Source: Chthonomonadaceae bacterium (GTDB taxonomy: Bacteria; Armatimonadota; Fimbriimonadia; Fimbriimonadales; Fimbriimonadaceae). Taken from it: 64,000 bases of DNA. Both the position numbers and the translations under genes were made by a program. Location: positions 124,001 to 188,000 of the forward strand of contig CP054189.1 of NCBI GenBank assembly GCA_015709495.1, given 5' to 3'. The notes beneath the pieces are model-generated. The model was not told where the DNA came from. It saw only the letters and a program-made list of their open reading frames with translations, and ran no database searches. Shown here in pieces: positions 11,028-20,112 of this stretch. Positions within the stretch are counted from its first letter, which is position 1. Every line of letters begins with the position of its first letter.

Positions 11028-12197
11028 TTACCGTGCTCTTTCGGCGGGTGGTTCGGAGGGTTTCTTCTCGGAGGCGCTGTGAACCGTGATCTGCTTCTTA
11101 GGTCCGAGAAGGCGCGAAAAGTCCAGCCCCACAAACCCTAACACCATCACGAGGACCAGCACCAAGCCGATCGAGTGGACCCACGTTTGTACCGCGAACT
11201 TCAGCCTGCGCCCGCCCCTGAGAATCTCGACGAAGGCGATGCTCATTTGCCCGCCGTCGAGCGGAGGGATCGGCAAGAGGTTGAAGATTCCGAGGGACAT
11301 GCTGAGGAGTCCGGCGAAGGTGAGCGCCTCGGTCAAGCCCTGTTGCACCGTCGCCGAGATCAGCATAAAGATCGAGATTGGCCCGCCACCCTCCGTTTTG
11401 ATGCGGTTGGGGTTCTTGGCCATGCCGAAAAGACCCTCGACCATTTTCACCGGGTAGAGCGTCGCTTCCACTACGGATTCGATCGGGCCAAGGCGCACCT
11501 TCTTGTGGCCCCATTGCGCTCCGATCTTGCCCTGCACCTTGCTTTCCATCGTGGGAAAGAGGTCGGGCCCCAAAACGGCGGTCGGCTCCGTATCCCGTTC
11601 GGGGGTCACACGAAACACCTGGCGCTCGCCTCCGCGATCCACGACAAACTCGAGTTCCTCGCCCGGCCGATCTCGCACGGCGGCGACGAGCTCATAGAAG
11701 GTGTTCACAGGTTGGGAGTCCACGCTGAGCACTCGGTCGTTCAGCCGGACTCCAGCCTTGAAAGCCGCCCCCTGCTCGACGATCATGCCGATCACAGGTT
11801 CGTTGAGCGGGCGGTTCACCCCTGTGGCGGCAAACACTCCGGCAAGAATGAGGATTCCCGCGGCCAAGCTAAACAGCGGCCCCGCCAGGAGAACCCAGAA
11901 CCGGGACCACGGACCTCGGCTATAGAACCCATTGGGGATGTTGACTTCGCTCCCGTCCTCTTGGGGCTCCATCCCTTTGATGCGAACGAACCCCCCGACG
12001 GGCCAAGCTCGAATCGTGAACTCGCCCGCCGACTTCGAAGGGCGCCGGAGCAAGATCGGCCGACCCAGCCCAATCGCAAACTCCTCCACCTCCATGCGGA
12101 AGAGCCTTGCGAACAAGTAGTGGCCATACTCGTGCGCTGCGACGAGCAACGTGATCACGGTGATGAAGGCGATAATCGAAATGGCGGCGGCCCACAT
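11028..12197 (-). CDS. rseP: Site-2 intramembrane zinc metalloprotease (RseP-like, M50)
   Basis: A 389-aa inner-membrane protease. The zinc motif HEYGH (residues 22-26) lies in the first transmembrane helix, and the third zinc ligand is in NLLPIPPLDGG near residue 325. One PDZ domain lies between (about 115-210: PVIGMIVEQGAAFKAGVRLNDRVLSVDSQPV). RseP-type proteases cleave transmembrane anti-sigma factors or signal-peptide remnants in regulated intramembrane proteolysis. The ATG at 12197 is 2 nt past the dxr stop, so the two are translationally coupled; dxr-rseP is a widespread gene pair. Single PDZ and length fit the shorter RseP/MmpA forms. Confidence 0.93.
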   Translation of the reverse strand: MWAAAISIIAFITVITLLVAAHEYGHYLFARLFRMEVEEFAIGLGRPILLRRPSKSAGEFTIRAWPVGGFVRIKGMEPQEDGSEVNIPNGFYSRGPWSRFWVLLAGPLFSLAAGILILAGVFAATGVNRPLNEPVIGMIVEQGAAFKAGVRLNDRVLSVDSQPVNTFYELVAAVRDRPGEELEFVVDRGGERQVFRVTPERDTEPTAVLGPDLFPTMESKVQGKIGAQWGHKKVRLGPIESVVEATLYPVKMVEGLFGMAKNPNRIKTEGGGPISIFMLISATVQQGLTEALTFAGLLSMSLGIFNLLPIPPLDGGQMSIAFVEILRGGRRLKFAVQTWVHSIGLVLVLVMVLGFVGLDFSRLLGPKKQITVHSASEKKPSEPPAERAR

Positions 12198-12199
12198 AG

Positions 12200-13330
12200 T
12201 TACACTTTCTCGCCAGCGCGGACGCATTCGGCGTCGACGAATTCACGCGCCCATCGGTCCGACTCCAGAAGCGACTCCAAGCTCGAACGGACAGGTTCGT
12301 GCGCGTTCATCGCGCGCTCGACACATTCTGCAATACGCAAGAAACCGATCTGGCGGTTCAAGAACGCCCGAACGGCCTGCTCATTGGCCGCGTTCATCAC
12401 GCACGGCATCGTCCCCCCGATTCGAAGGCTCTCCCTGGCGAGGACGGGGCAGCGGAACGTTTCGTAATCGGGCGGCTCGAAGGTCAGATTCGGCGTCTCG
12501 ACGGGGCTCCAAGGCCGCATCGAGTTCGGAACTCGCTCGGGGTGCAGAAGAGCATATTGTATCGGAAGCCGCATATCGGGCCAGCCCATTTGCGCGACGA
12601 CGCTCCCATCCATGAACTCCACCATCGAATGCACGATGCTTTGGGGATGCACGACCACCTCGACGCGCTCGATCGGGACCCCGAACAGCCAACAGGCCTC
12701 GATCATCTCCAAGCCCTTGTTCATCAAAGTCGCCGAGTCGACGGTGATCTTCCCACCCATGTTCCAGGTCGGATGGTTCAGCGCCGCCTCCAATGAAACG
12801 TCGCGCAGTTCGGAGCGGGTCCTCCCTCGGAAGGGCCCCCCGCTTGCCGTGAGGATCAGCTTGGCGACTTGGTCCGGCGATGATCCCTGAAGGCACTGAA
12901 AGATGGCCGAATGCTCGCTATCGATCGGAGTCAGCTTGACGCCCTTTCGCTCGACCAGGGGCATCACGATCTCGCCGGCCGCGACGAGCACCTCCTTACT
13001 GGCCAACGCGATCTGCTTACCTGCTTCGATGGCCCTCAGCGTCGGCACGAGGCCGATCACGCCCGCCACGCTGACGACTACGATGTCCACATCCGGATCG
13101 CAGGCGAGATCGCACACCGCATCGAGCCCCGCCGGGATCGAGTCGTCGAGGCCCTCTTCATAAAGCGCCAATCGGGTAACACCCAAACGCGCTGCCTTTT
13201 CCTTGAGCTTGTCCGCGCTTCGGCTTGCCGCCAAACCAACGACCCGCAAACGGTCGGGATGCTGCGATATGACGTCGAGCGTCTGGACGCCGATGCTGCC
13301 CGTGCTTCCCAGGACCGCAACCCTCTTCAC
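12200..13330 (-). CDS. dxr: 1-deoxy-D-xylulose-5-phosphate reductoisomerase
   Basis: A 376-aa enzyme making 2-C-methyl-D-erythritol 4-phosphate, the first committed step of non-mevalonate isoprenoid synthesis, using NADPH and a divalent metal. It shows the Rossmann motif GSTGSIG (residues 8-14), the active-site segment LTPIDSEHSAIFQCL and the C-terminal domain PNLTFEPPDYETFRCPVLARES. The GTG at 13330 gives the canonical start (VKRVAVLGSTGSIG). A -10-like box ends 7 nt upstream and there is no Shine-Dalgarno, so the mRNA is probably leaderless. An ATG at 13417 in frame would overlap lysA and is less likely. Confidence 0.95.
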   Translation of the reverse strand: MKRVAVLGSTGSIGVQTLDVISQHPDRLRVVGLAASRSADKLKEKAARLGVTRLALYEEGLDDSIPAGLDAVCDLACDPDVDIVVVSVAGVIGLVPTLRAIEAGKQIALASKEVLVAAGEIVMPLVERKGVKLTPIDSEHSAIFQCLQGSSPDQVAKLILTASGGPFRGRTRSELRDVSLEAALNHPTWNMGGKITVDSATLMNKGLEMIEACWLFGVPIERVEVVVHPQSIVHSMVEFMDGSVVAQMGWPDMRLPIQYALLHPERVPNSMRPWSPVETPNLTFEPPDYETFRCPVLARESLRIGGTMPCVMNAANEQAVRAFLNRQIGFLRIAECVERAMNAHEPVRSSLESLLESDRWAREFVDAECVRAGEKV

Positions 13331-13337
13331 GGGCCGC

Positions 13338-13343
13338 AGTTTA
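13338..13343 (-). promoter_or_regulatory. -10 box of leaderless type for dxr
   Basis: TAAACT on the minus strand within CGGATAAACT, 7 nt before the GTG of dxr. The same 10-mer sits 7 nt before the MmgE/PrpD start near 54.7 kb. Confidence 0.55.
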
Positions 13344-13401
13344 TCCGTTCGAGCCGCGAGCGGGCCGCGATCCGGTCCTTTCGGCAAGCCGGACGCCGTG
13401 C

Positions 13402-13407
13402 AATAAT
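13402..13407 (+). promoter_or_regulatory. Possible -10 box for lysA
   Basis: AATAAT, 8 nt before the lysA ATG, with no ribosome-binding site. It matches the leaderless pattern of neighbouring genes but is weaker than the others. Confidence 0.35.
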
Positions 13408-13415
13408 CAGGGTTC

Positions 13416-14738
13416 ATGCCAACTGCAGATGCCACGGACCTTAGGTTCCGTTTGACCGAGGAGCAGGCGCGACGACTGGCAACGGAGTTCGGAACGCCCC
13501 TTTACGTCCTCGACGAAACCTCCCTCCGTGAGAGGATTCGCGAGTTCGTCGTCACCGCTCGGCGAGCCTATGCGAACTCCCAGGTCTCTTATGCATCGAA
13601 GGCCAACAGCACCCTGGCCGTGCTCGCCATTGCCCACCAAGAAGGGTGCTCGCTCGACGTCGCCAGCGAAGGGGAGTTCCGCGCTGCGCTTGCGGCAGGG
13701 GTACCCCCTCAGGCGTGCCACCTGCACGGGAACAACAAGTCAAGGCAGGAGTTGAGCTTTGCCATCGAGCAGGGCATCGGGGCGATTGTGATCGACCATT
13801 TCGGCGAAATCGAGATGCTGAAGGCGCTCGCATCGAACGCTCCCCCCCAATGCCCCCAACTCTTGCTCCGGCTCGCGCCCGGAGTCGACCCCAAGACTCA
13901 CGAGAAGATCGCAACGGGTCAGGCCGATACCAAGTTCGGATTCAACATCGCCGACGGCGCGGCGCTCCGAGCAGCCGAGCGGACTCTGAAGGCCAACTTG
14001 CCGCTCGCGGGGTTTCACTGCCACGTCGGCTCTCAACTGATGGACTCGGAAGCCCAGACTTCGGGCGCAGAACTGATCGCCAGGTTCGCCATGGAGGCCA
14101 AAGCCACGCTCGGGTTCGTGGCCACGGTATTGAACGTCGGGGGAGGCCTTGGCGTCCGCTACACGGACTCAGATCGTCCTGAGCCTGTGGATTCGTTCTG
14201 TCAGAACATCGCCGCAGCCGTCCGCGCAACCCTCAGAGGCTCGGGTATCGACCCGATCCTTATCTTTGAGCCCGGCCGGTCTCTCGTGGCGGAGTCCGGC
14301 GTCACGCTCTACACCGTTGGAGTCGTAAAGACCGTGCCCGTAAGCGTGGGCAAGACCCGTACCTACGTCGCGGTCGACGGCGGTCTGAGCGACAACCCTC
14401 GGCCCGCCCTATATGGAGCGAAGTACAGCATCGAGCGAGTGGCCCCGCCTCCCGCAGGTCCGACGCGGGTCGTCACCGTCAGCGGGCGGCACTGCGAAAC
14501 CGACCGCCTGATCGCCGAAGCATCTCTACCCGAAGACATTGCGCCAGGAAACCTGGTCCAAGTCCTCACGACCGGCGCCTATGCCAGTTCGATGTCGAGC
14601 AACTACAATCGCTATCCGAGGCCGGCCACTGTCCTCGTTCGCCCGGACGGCGAATTCCGAACGGTCCAAGTACGAGAGACGTTTGACTCGATGCTCGCAA
14701 GAGAGGTGGTCCCCGACGACCTAGGGAGGGAGCGCTGA
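13416..14738 (+). CDS. lysA: Diaminopimelate decarboxylase
   Basis: A 440-aa PLP enzyme converting meso-diaminopimelate to lysine, the last step of lysine synthesis. It has the fold-type III alanine-racemase-like barrel. The PLP lysine is Lys62 (YASKAN), and HLHGNNKS, GFHCHVGSQL, NVGGGLGVRY and FEPGRSLVAESG are all present in order. The usual C-terminal CESDD motif reads CETDR here; it is substituted but recognisable. Length is normal. It heads an operon with an M50 protease (1-nt overlap, TGATG) and trpS. It is divergent from dxr. Confidence 0.95.
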   Translation: MPTADATDLRFRLTEEQARRLATEFGTPLYVLDETSLRERIREFVVTARRAYANSQVSYASKANSTLAVLAIAHQEGCSLDVASEGEFRAALAAGVPPQACHLHGNNKSRQELSFAIEQGIGAIVIDHFGEIEMLKALASNAPPQCPQLLLRLAPGVDPKTHEKIATGQADTKFGFNIADGAALRAAERTLKANLPLAGFHCHVGSQLMDSEAQTSGAELIARFAMEAKATLGFVATVLNVGGGLGVRYTDSDRPEPVDSFCQNIAAAVRATLRGSGIDPILIFEPGRSLVAESGVTLYTVGVVKTVPVSVGKTRTYVAVDGGLSDNPRPALYGAKYSIERVAPPPAGPTRVVTVSGRHCETDRLIAEASLPEDIAPGNLVQVLTTGAYASSMSSNYNRYPRPATVLVRPDGEFRTVQVRETFDSMLAREVVPDDLGRER

Positions 14739-15409
14739 TGGGCGACGTCTCCATGCTGTTCATTGTCTGCGTCATCCCCGTCATCCTGATCTCGGTCGCG
14801 CTCCACGAGTTCGCCCACGCGAAAATGGCCGACCTCGCGGGAGACCCCACACCCCGCTTCTATGGACGCGTCACCCTCAACCCTCTCGCTCATCTCGATC
14901 CCTTGGGGACAGTCATGATCGTGATTACGGTGCTTTCGGGCTTTGGAATCGGCTGGGGCAAGCCCGTTCCCGTGAACCCAAGCCGGATGAAGAATCCCCG
15001 GTGGGATCACTTCGCCTCGGTCGCCGCCGGCCCTCTCTCCAACGTGCTTCAGGCGACGGTCTATGCCGTCATCGCTCGGCTGATGATGGCGACGGGGGTC
15101 TTGGCGCCTCAGCAACTCTTCGATCTTTCAAATCCCCTCTCGATCATTCTGGTAATGGGGGTTATGATCAACATTGGGCTCGCACTCTTCAACATGATCC
15201 CGCTGGGACCGCTCGACGGCCACTGGATCGTAGGCGCGTTCTTGCCCGAACGGCAGCGGATACAGTGGTATGCGTGGAACCGAAACTACGGCGGATTCCT
15301 CTTCCTCTCACTCATCATCTTGGGCCAGATATTTCCAAACTTCGACGTGATCGGCATGGTGTTTACTCCGCTGTACCCGCGCATATTCCAATTCTTCTTC
15401 GGGTTCTAG
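14738..15409 (+). CDS. Site-2 protease family protein (M50, compact)
   Basis: A 223-aa membrane metalloprotease. HEFAH lies in the first transmembrane helix (about residues 23-27) and the third metal ligand is in NMIPLGPLDGHW (about 150-160). There is no PDZ domain and about five or six hydrophobic helices, as in the small YwhC/SpoIVFB-like group. Its ATG overlaps the lysA stop by one base and trpS starts 5 nt after its stop, so all three are translated from one message. This lysA or trpS association with a small M50 protein is common in bacteria. The substrate is unknown. Confidence 0.9.
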   Translation: MGDVSMLFIVCVIPVILISVALHEFAHAKMADLAGDPTPRFYGRVTLNPLAHLDPLGTVMIVITVLSGFGIGWGKPVPVNPSRMKNPRWDHFASVAAGPLSNVLQATVYAVIARLMMATGVLAPQQLFDLSNPLSIILVMGVMINIGLALFNMIPLGPLDGHWIVGAFLPERQRIQWYAWNRNYGGFLFLSLIILGQIFPNFDVIGMVFTPLYPRIFQFFFGF

Positions 15410-15413
15410 ATCT

Positions 15414-16412
15414 ATGCAGCAACGAATCCTCAGCGGAATGCAACCGACCAACCCCAGGCTTCACCTCGGGAACTACGAAGGCGCGCTCAGGAACTGGGTG
15501 GACCTTCAAGAACGGTACAAGATGTACTGCTGCGTGGTCGATTGGCACGCGCTGACGACGCTGTTCGAGAATCCGCAGGAAATCGCCCACAACTCCCGCG
15601 AGGTCGCCAAAGACTACGTCGCGGCGGGCATCGACCCGAGCCGCTCATCGGTGTTCATTCAATCGCACGTGAAGGAACACGCCGAACTGCACTTGCTCTT
15701 GAGCATGGTCACGCCTCTCGGCTGGCTCGAACGGGTCCCGACCTATAAGGAAAAGAAGCTGCAACTCAAGTCGGACAGCGAGCCCTACGGACTCCTCGGA
15801 TACCCGGTGCTGCAAGCTGCGGACATCCTGCTGTACCGCCCGGCTGGGGTTCCGGTGGGCAGGGACCAAGCGCCGCACTTGGAAATCACGCGCGAGATCG
15901 CCCGGCGCTTCAATTTCCTTTATGGAGAGACCTTTCCGGAGTTCGAAAGCATGATTCCCTCCGACGAACTTAGGGCCAAACTCCCGGGACTCGACGCGGA
16001 CGAATCGGGGCAGATTCGCAAAATGTCTAAGTCGTACGGCAACTGCATTTACCTTAACGAAAGCGAGGACGAGACTGCCGAGAAGATTCGCGGCGCCTTC
16101 ACAACCCCGACGAAAATGCGGAAGGCCGACCCTGGAGTACCCGAGGGCTGCGCGGTCTGCCAGTACCTGCGGGTGTACTCGCCCGACTGGGAAGTGCAGT
16201 GGCAAGAGGATCGCCAGGGCCTACGCGGGTGTATGCAGAACAAGCGCGAACTGACCGAGATTCTCAATGAGTACCTCCGGCCGATCCGCGAACGAAGAAA
16301 GCAGATCTCCGACGCTGACATCGAAGGCATCTTAGAGCACGGGGCGGAGGAAGCGCGCGAGTTCGCAGTCGAAACGATGGACCTCGTCCGAGGAGCCATG
16401 GGCCTCCGCTGA
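15414..16412 (+). CDS. trpS: Tryptophanyl-tRNA synthetase
   Basis: A 332-aa class Ic aminoacyl-tRNA synthetase charging tRNA-Trp. The HIGH-type signature is HLGN (residues 17-20) and the KMSKS loop is exactly KMSKS (203-207). GRDQAPHLEITREIARRFN and the C-terminal anticodon-binding helices are present. Length is typical. It is the third gene of the lysA operon. Confidence 0.97.
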   Translation: MQQRILSGMQPTNPRLHLGNYEGALRNWVDLQERYKMYCCVVDWHALTTLFENPQEIAHNSREVAKDYVAAGIDPSRSSVFIQSHVKEHAELHLLLSMVTPLGWLERVPTYKEKKLQLKSDSEPYGLLGYPVLQAADILLYRPAGVPVGRDQAPHLEITREIARRFNFLYGETFPEFESMIPSDELRAKLPGLDADESGQIRKMSKSYGNCIYLNESEDETAEKIRGAFTTPTKMRKADPGVPEGCAVCQYLRVYSPDWEVQWQEDRQGLRGCMQNKRELTEILNEYLRPIRERRKQISDADIEGILEHGAEEAREFAVETMDLVRGAMGLR

Positions 16413-16489
16413 CGGGAACCGCCAAAAAAGCGTAGTTCCGTAGACAGGGAGCGGAGAACAGGACCGACGAAAACGACATCTTAGAAGCA

Positions 16490-17305
16490 ATGGAAATGGA
16501 AATATCGACGAGAGCACCGGAACCGACAAGCACCCCGCTCCACGACATCCGCGCGATCTTCTTCGACCTGGACGATACGCTCTGCGCCTATTGGGAAGCC
16601 GCACGGAAGGGCCTCGAAATCGCCTTCGCCGAGTTCGCGCCGGGGCAGTGGTCGGTGGACGACATGATCGCGAAGTGGGCTGAGGCGTTTCGGCCGTTCT
16701 CGAAGTCGATCAAGGAGTCCGACTGGTACCCGGACTACCTCAAGTCCGGCGAGCCTACGCGAACCGAACAGATGCGAAGGACCCTCGAACTTTGTGGGGT
16801 TACCGATTCAAGCTTGGCGGCGCGGCTTTCGGAGCGATATGCAGAGGCTCGCGACCAAAATCTAAGACTCTTCCCCGATGCCGTCGCGGTTCTTGAGGGT
16901 CTTCGCGGGAACTACCTGCTGGGATTGATTACGAATGGCCCCGCCGACGTGCAGCGTCAGGAGATTGAAACGCTAGGAATCGAGGAATTCTTTAACTTTA
17001 TCCTTATCGAAGGGGAAATGGGCCAGGGCAAGCCTCACCCCAGGGTCCTTCAGAGAGCTGAGAAACTTTCTGGATGCAAACCTCATCAAATCCTGTTCGT
17101 TGGCAATAGCTACCGCCATGATGTCCGGCCCGCCATCGAGGCAGGTTGGCGCAGCGTCTGGATTCGCCGCGATTCGGACATTCCACCAAGCGCCAGGGGG
17201 CAAAGCGAGTCTCCCGAAGAAAAGCCCATCGGCGGTCCGGAGCCCGATTTCGTCGTCGGGAGCCTCACCGAACTCACCGCACTTCTGCCCGCCCCAAGGC
17301 CCTAA
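16490..17305 (+). CDS. HAD-superfamily hydrolase
   Basis: A 271-aa phosphatase-like protein. The catalytic motif I is FFDLDDTLC (Asp26 nucleophile, Asp28 acid/base). Motif II is LITNGP near residue 145, motif III has Lys in QGKPHPRVLQRA, and motif IV is FVGNSYRHDVRPAIEAGW. The helical cap between motifs I and II makes it subfamily I, close to the YjjG/HAD-IA type (phosphoglycolate, pyrimidine nucleotide and similar phosphatases). The substrate cannot be assigned. The start has no Shine-Dalgarno; CATCTT ends 7 nt upstream, so it may be leaderless. Confidence 0.88.
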   Translation: MEMEISTRAPEPTSTPLHDIRAIFFDLDDTLCAYWEAARKGLEIAFAEFAPGQWSVDDMIAKWAEAFRPFSKSIKESDWYPDYLKSGEPTRTEQMRRTLELCGVTDSSLAARLSERYAEARDQNLRLFPDAVAVLEGLRGNYLLGLITNGPADVQRQEIETLGIEEFFNFILIEGEMGQGKPHPRVLQRAEKLSGCKPHQILFVGNSYRHDVRPAIEAGWRSVWIRRDSDIPPSARGQSESPEEKPIGGPEPDFVVGSLTELTALLPAPRP

Positions 17306-17312
17306 CCTAAGG

Positions 17313-17318
17313 TACAAC
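17313..17318 (+). promoter_or_regulatory. -10 box of leaderless type
   Basis: TACAAC within GGTACAAC, 6 nt before the ATG of the metzincin-like gene, with no ribosome-binding site between. Confidence 0.5.
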
Positions 17319-17324
17319 GGGCAC

Positions 17325-18296
17325 ATGCTGCTCGTCGCCACGCTTGGTCTGACGCTCGCGGTCAAGGCCGACTTCGTCGTCCGTCCGTTCTACGTCTATC
17401 CTTCGGACCAGCCGATGCATCCCGAGTATGTACGGTCGATCGAGTCGCTGGTATTGGAGATTCAGGAGTGGTATCGCGAGCGGGTAGGGACATCGTTCCA
17501 ACTCGAGCCCTTGAAGGTCGTCAAGGGCCGGAATTACCTCGAAATGCGCGCGGGCAAGAACCCGACTCAAGAACAGATCGACGACCTCCAACTTCTGCCG
17601 AACTGGTGGGAGAGCCTCCAGTCCATTACGAACGGCCCTCAACCTAAGACCGTGTATTGGGTCTTCGCCCAAGGAGGCGGGGGGTTTGCCGGGGCGAATC
17701 TGTGGGGCGACTACCAAGGGTTTGCGACGTTTGGCGATTGGGTGCTCGAACCCATAAGCGGGGTGCGGGAGCCCAAAGCGATCCACTCAGGCTTCGCAAC
17801 GTGGCAAGTTCAGGGCGGCACCCCGAAGGGCACGACCGTCCATGAACTTGGGCACGCCTTCGGGCTTCATCATCCCGACAAGTACAAAGGCATGTCGATC
17901 ATGCGTTGGCATGGTGACTACCCAGACACGGGGCTGCTGCCGCACGAGGTGATGATCCTCAGAAACAGCCCGTTCTTCGTGAGCAACGCCTACGAAGCGG
18001 ATGCGCCGTGGCTCGACTTCGAAAACCCTGACGTCGTTCGCACAGGACAGACGCTAGTTCTTCGAGGCAAGAGACTCCGCGCGGGAGATGAGATCGAGTT
18101 TCGATGGACCACCTCCCCACTCGACTCGAAAACGGCCCTCACAGAGAGGTTCGAGAAGGTTCGGTGCGAGGTCCTTAGCGACACCGAAGCGAAAGTGACG
18201 GTTCCGTTGTCGGCGGGCCCCGGATTCGTTCGGGCGTGGCGCGGAACCAAGAAGGGCAACGTAGTCCCGGTCAATGTCTACCCCCTTGAAGAGTAG
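17325..18296 (+). CDS. Secreted metzincin-like zinc metalloprotease
   Basis: A 323-aa protein with a short signal peptide (MLLVATLGLTLAVKA). The zinc motif HELGHAFGLHH (residues 173-183) fits HExxHxxGxxH with ligands His173, His177 and His183 and catalytic Glu174, as in metzincins. GMSIMRWHGDYPDTGLLPHEVMIL may hold the Met-turn (SIM). The C-terminal 90 residues look like a beta-sandwich IPT/TIG-like domain (VRTGQTLVLRGKRLRAGDEIEFRW). The precise peptidase family is not recognisable. The start was chosen at the signal peptide rather than far upstream inside the HAD gene. Confidence 0.8.
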   Translation: MLLVATLGLTLAVKADFVVRPFYVYPSDQPMHPEYVRSIESLVLEIQEWYRERVGTSFQLEPLKVVKGRNYLEMRAGKNPTQEQIDDLQLLPNWWESLQSITNGPQPKTVYWVFAQGGGGFAGANLWGDYQGFATFGDWVLEPISGVREPKAIHSGFATWQVQGGTPKGTTVHELGHAFGLHHPDKYKGMSIMRWHGDYPDTGLLPHEVMILRNSPFFVSNAYEADAPWLDFENPDVVRTGQTLVLRGKRLRAGDEIEFRWTTSPLDSKTALTERFEKVRCEVLSDTEAKVTVPLSAGPGFVRAWRGTKKGNVVPVNVYPLEE

Positions 18297-18304
18297 CCCG
18301 ACGG

Positions 18305-18310
18305 TACAAT
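18305..18310 (+). promoter_or_regulatory. -10 box of leaderless type for mqnC
   Basis: TACAAT within GGTACAAT, 8 nt before the mqnC ATG. Confidence 0.55.
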
Positions 18311-18318
18311 CGAACTGA

Positions 18319-19449
18319 ATGGCCGCTACAGGGACACTCGACACAAACACCATCGCCGCCAAGGTTCAAGAAGGCGATAGGATTTCGGCAGAAGACGCGC
18401 TGTTCCTTTTCCAGCACGCTTCGCCGCTCGAACTCTCGGCTCTCGCCACCTTACGCCGCGAGCAATCCGCACCTGGCAGGACGATCAGCTATATCGTCGG
18501 GAGGATTCTCAATTACACCAACGTTTGCTGGGTGAGGTGCAAGTTCTGTGCTTTCTACCGCGTGCCCAACCACCCCGAAGGTTACGTGCTGTCGGCTGAC
18601 GACATCTTAGAGAAGGTCGGGCATACGGTCGCGACCGCTTATGAACTCGACTGGCATCTTGGCGTCCCCGAAGGAACCGACCGAGCAGAATCGGTCGAGA
18701 TCCTGTTCCAGGGTGGGCTCAACCCCAAGCTCAAGCTCGACTACTACGAAGGCATGTTCCGCAAGATCAAGGAGCGGTTCCCGGAGGTCATCCTTCACGC
18801 GCTCTCGCCTGCCGAAATCATTTACATCGCGCACATTTCGAAGGTCACGCTCGAAAATTGCCTCGTGCGGCTCAAGGACGCAGGGTTGCATTCGATTCCG
18901 GGCGCGGGAGGCGAGATTCTGGTCGATCGCGTTCGGAGCCTGATCGCCCCTTACAAGGACACGACCGAGGAGTGGCTCGCGTGCATGAGAACGGCGTCGA
19001 AACTTGGCATCCGCAGCACGGCGAGCATGATGTTCGGCCACGTCGAGACCTTGGAAGACCGAGTCGAACACCTGCAGCGCATCCGCGACCTTCAAGACGA
19101 GTGCGCGCCGTTCCGCGCGTTCATTACATGGAGCTTTCAACCGGAAGACACCCAACTCCCGATCCCGCACAAAGCGTCGGGCTGGGATTACCTCCGCACG
19201 CTCGCCGTATCGCGCATCTTCCTCGACAACATCCCCAATGTGCAGCTCTCGATCCTCACGCAAGGGCCGAAAATCGCTCAGCTTGGGCTCGCTTATGGGG
19301 CGAACGACTTCGGTTCGATCATGATCGAAGAGAACGTCGTTTCCGCCGCAGGCAACAAGTTCATCTTGAGCGCGAGCGAATTCGAACGGCTAATTCGCGA
19401 CGCAGGATACGCGCCCCGAAGGCGAAACACGCGCTACGAACTGATCTGA
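18319..19449 (+). CDS. mqnC: Cyclic dehypoxanthinyl futalosine synthase
   Basis: A 376-aa radical SAM enzyme of the futalosine menaquinone pathway; it cyclises dehypoxanthine futalosine. The radical SAM cluster cysteines are Cys70, Cys74 and Cys77 (NVCWVRCKFCAFYR). MqnC-typical segments follow: SIPGAGGEIL, TASMMFGHVET and the C-terminal GLAYGANDFGSIMIEENVVSAAG. These favour MqnC over its paralogue MqnE. It implies that menaquinone is made by the futalosine route; mqnA, mqnB, mqnD and mqnE are not in the window. The stop is 3 nt from that of the convergent YHS-like gene. Confidence 0.93.
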   Translation: MAATGTLDTNTIAAKVQEGDRISAEDALFLFQHASPLELSALATLRREQSAPGRTISYIVGRILNYTNVCWVRCKFCAFYRVPNHPEGYVLSADDILEKVGHTVATAYELDWHLGVPEGTDRAESVEILFQGGLNPKLKLDYYEGMFRKIKERFPEVILHALSPAEIIYIAHISKVTLENCLVRLKDAGLHSIPGAGGEILVDRVRSLIAPYKDTTEEWLACMRTASKLGIRSTASMMFGHVETLEDRVEHLQRIRDLQDECAPFRAFITWSFQPEDTQLPIPHKASGWDYLRTLAVSRIFLDNIPNVQLSILTQGPKIAQLGLAYGANDFGSIMIEENVVSAAGNKFILSASEFERLIRDAGYAPRRRNTRYELI

Positions 19450-19452
19450 GGT

Positions 19453-20046
19453 CTACCCGCCAGGACCTGTGAGTTTTAGGAGCGCGGGCGCAACTTCGAA
19501 AACCTTGGGCTCGCCGACGTACTCCTTGGCTTTTGGCGCAAGCGCCACGGCATCCGAGCGGAGCTTGGGATAGCAGTTCTCGCAACACGCATAGATCCTC
19601 ACCCCGTCGACGTCCGCAAACCCCGAAGTACCCCAATAGTGCGCGAGCGTCAAACCCATCACCGGGCAATAAAGAGCCTGCTTCAAGGGAATCGGCGCGT
19701 AAAGCGCCGGCGAGCTTTGGAACGTCGCCTTGTTCTGAGCGTTCGAGAAGCCATAGCGAACACCCGAATACTCGATGACTCCGCCCCGCGTGGTCTCGGG
19801 CGTGAGCTTCTTGCCGATGACAGGATCAAAAAGAAGAGTCCCCACGATCTTGCCGGACTTGAGGGCCGCTTGCCACGACTTTACAGGCTGCTTCTTGAAT
19901 TCCGAGAGGCACGGTTGACCGCAAAACTTCAGCCGGACGCCGCCGAAGTCCGCGGCGACGAGGCTCCCGCCTGGAGGCGCGAAATCGATCGGACACACTT
20001 GTCCCGACTGGACGATCCCAACGAGCAGCAACGAAAGCAGGTTCAT
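19453..20046 (-). CDS. Secreted protein with two YHS-like cysteine modules
   Basis: A 197-aa protein with a signal peptide (MNLLSLLLVGIVQSG). It has two Cys-rich modules: CPID...FCGQPCLSEFKKQP (about residues 18-60) and CPVMG...ADVDGVRIYACCENCYPKL (about 120-165). Both resemble YHS/TRASH domains, which bind metals such as Cu or heavy metals; metal choice is unknown. A middle segment (VIEYSGVRYGFSNAQNKATFQSSP) also matches the YHS pattern but lacks the paired cysteines. The start follows GAGGGAACGC. A metal-binding periplasmic role is inferred from the domain type only. Confidence 0.75.
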   Translation of the reverse strand: MNLLSLLLVGIVQSGQVCPIDFAPPGGSLVAADFGGVRLKFCGQPCLSEFKKQPVKSWQAALKSGKIVGTLLFDPVIGKKLTPETTRGGVIEYSGVRYGFSNAQNKATFQSSPALYAPIPLKQALYCPVMGLTLAHYWGTSGFADVDGVRIYACCENCYPKLRSDAVALAPKAKEYVGEPKVFEVAPALLKLTGPGG

Positions 20047-20112
20047 GCGTTCCCTCGACTCAAGGCACGGACGAAGCTCGCGAGCGAAAGTTCGACGGAC
20101 CCGGCCCGAACC

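Noticed and set aside
11175-12467. 430-codon ORF on the plus strand
   Set aside because: Antisense to rseP and the end of dxr; composition is dominated by Arg, His and Glu as in other shadow frames.
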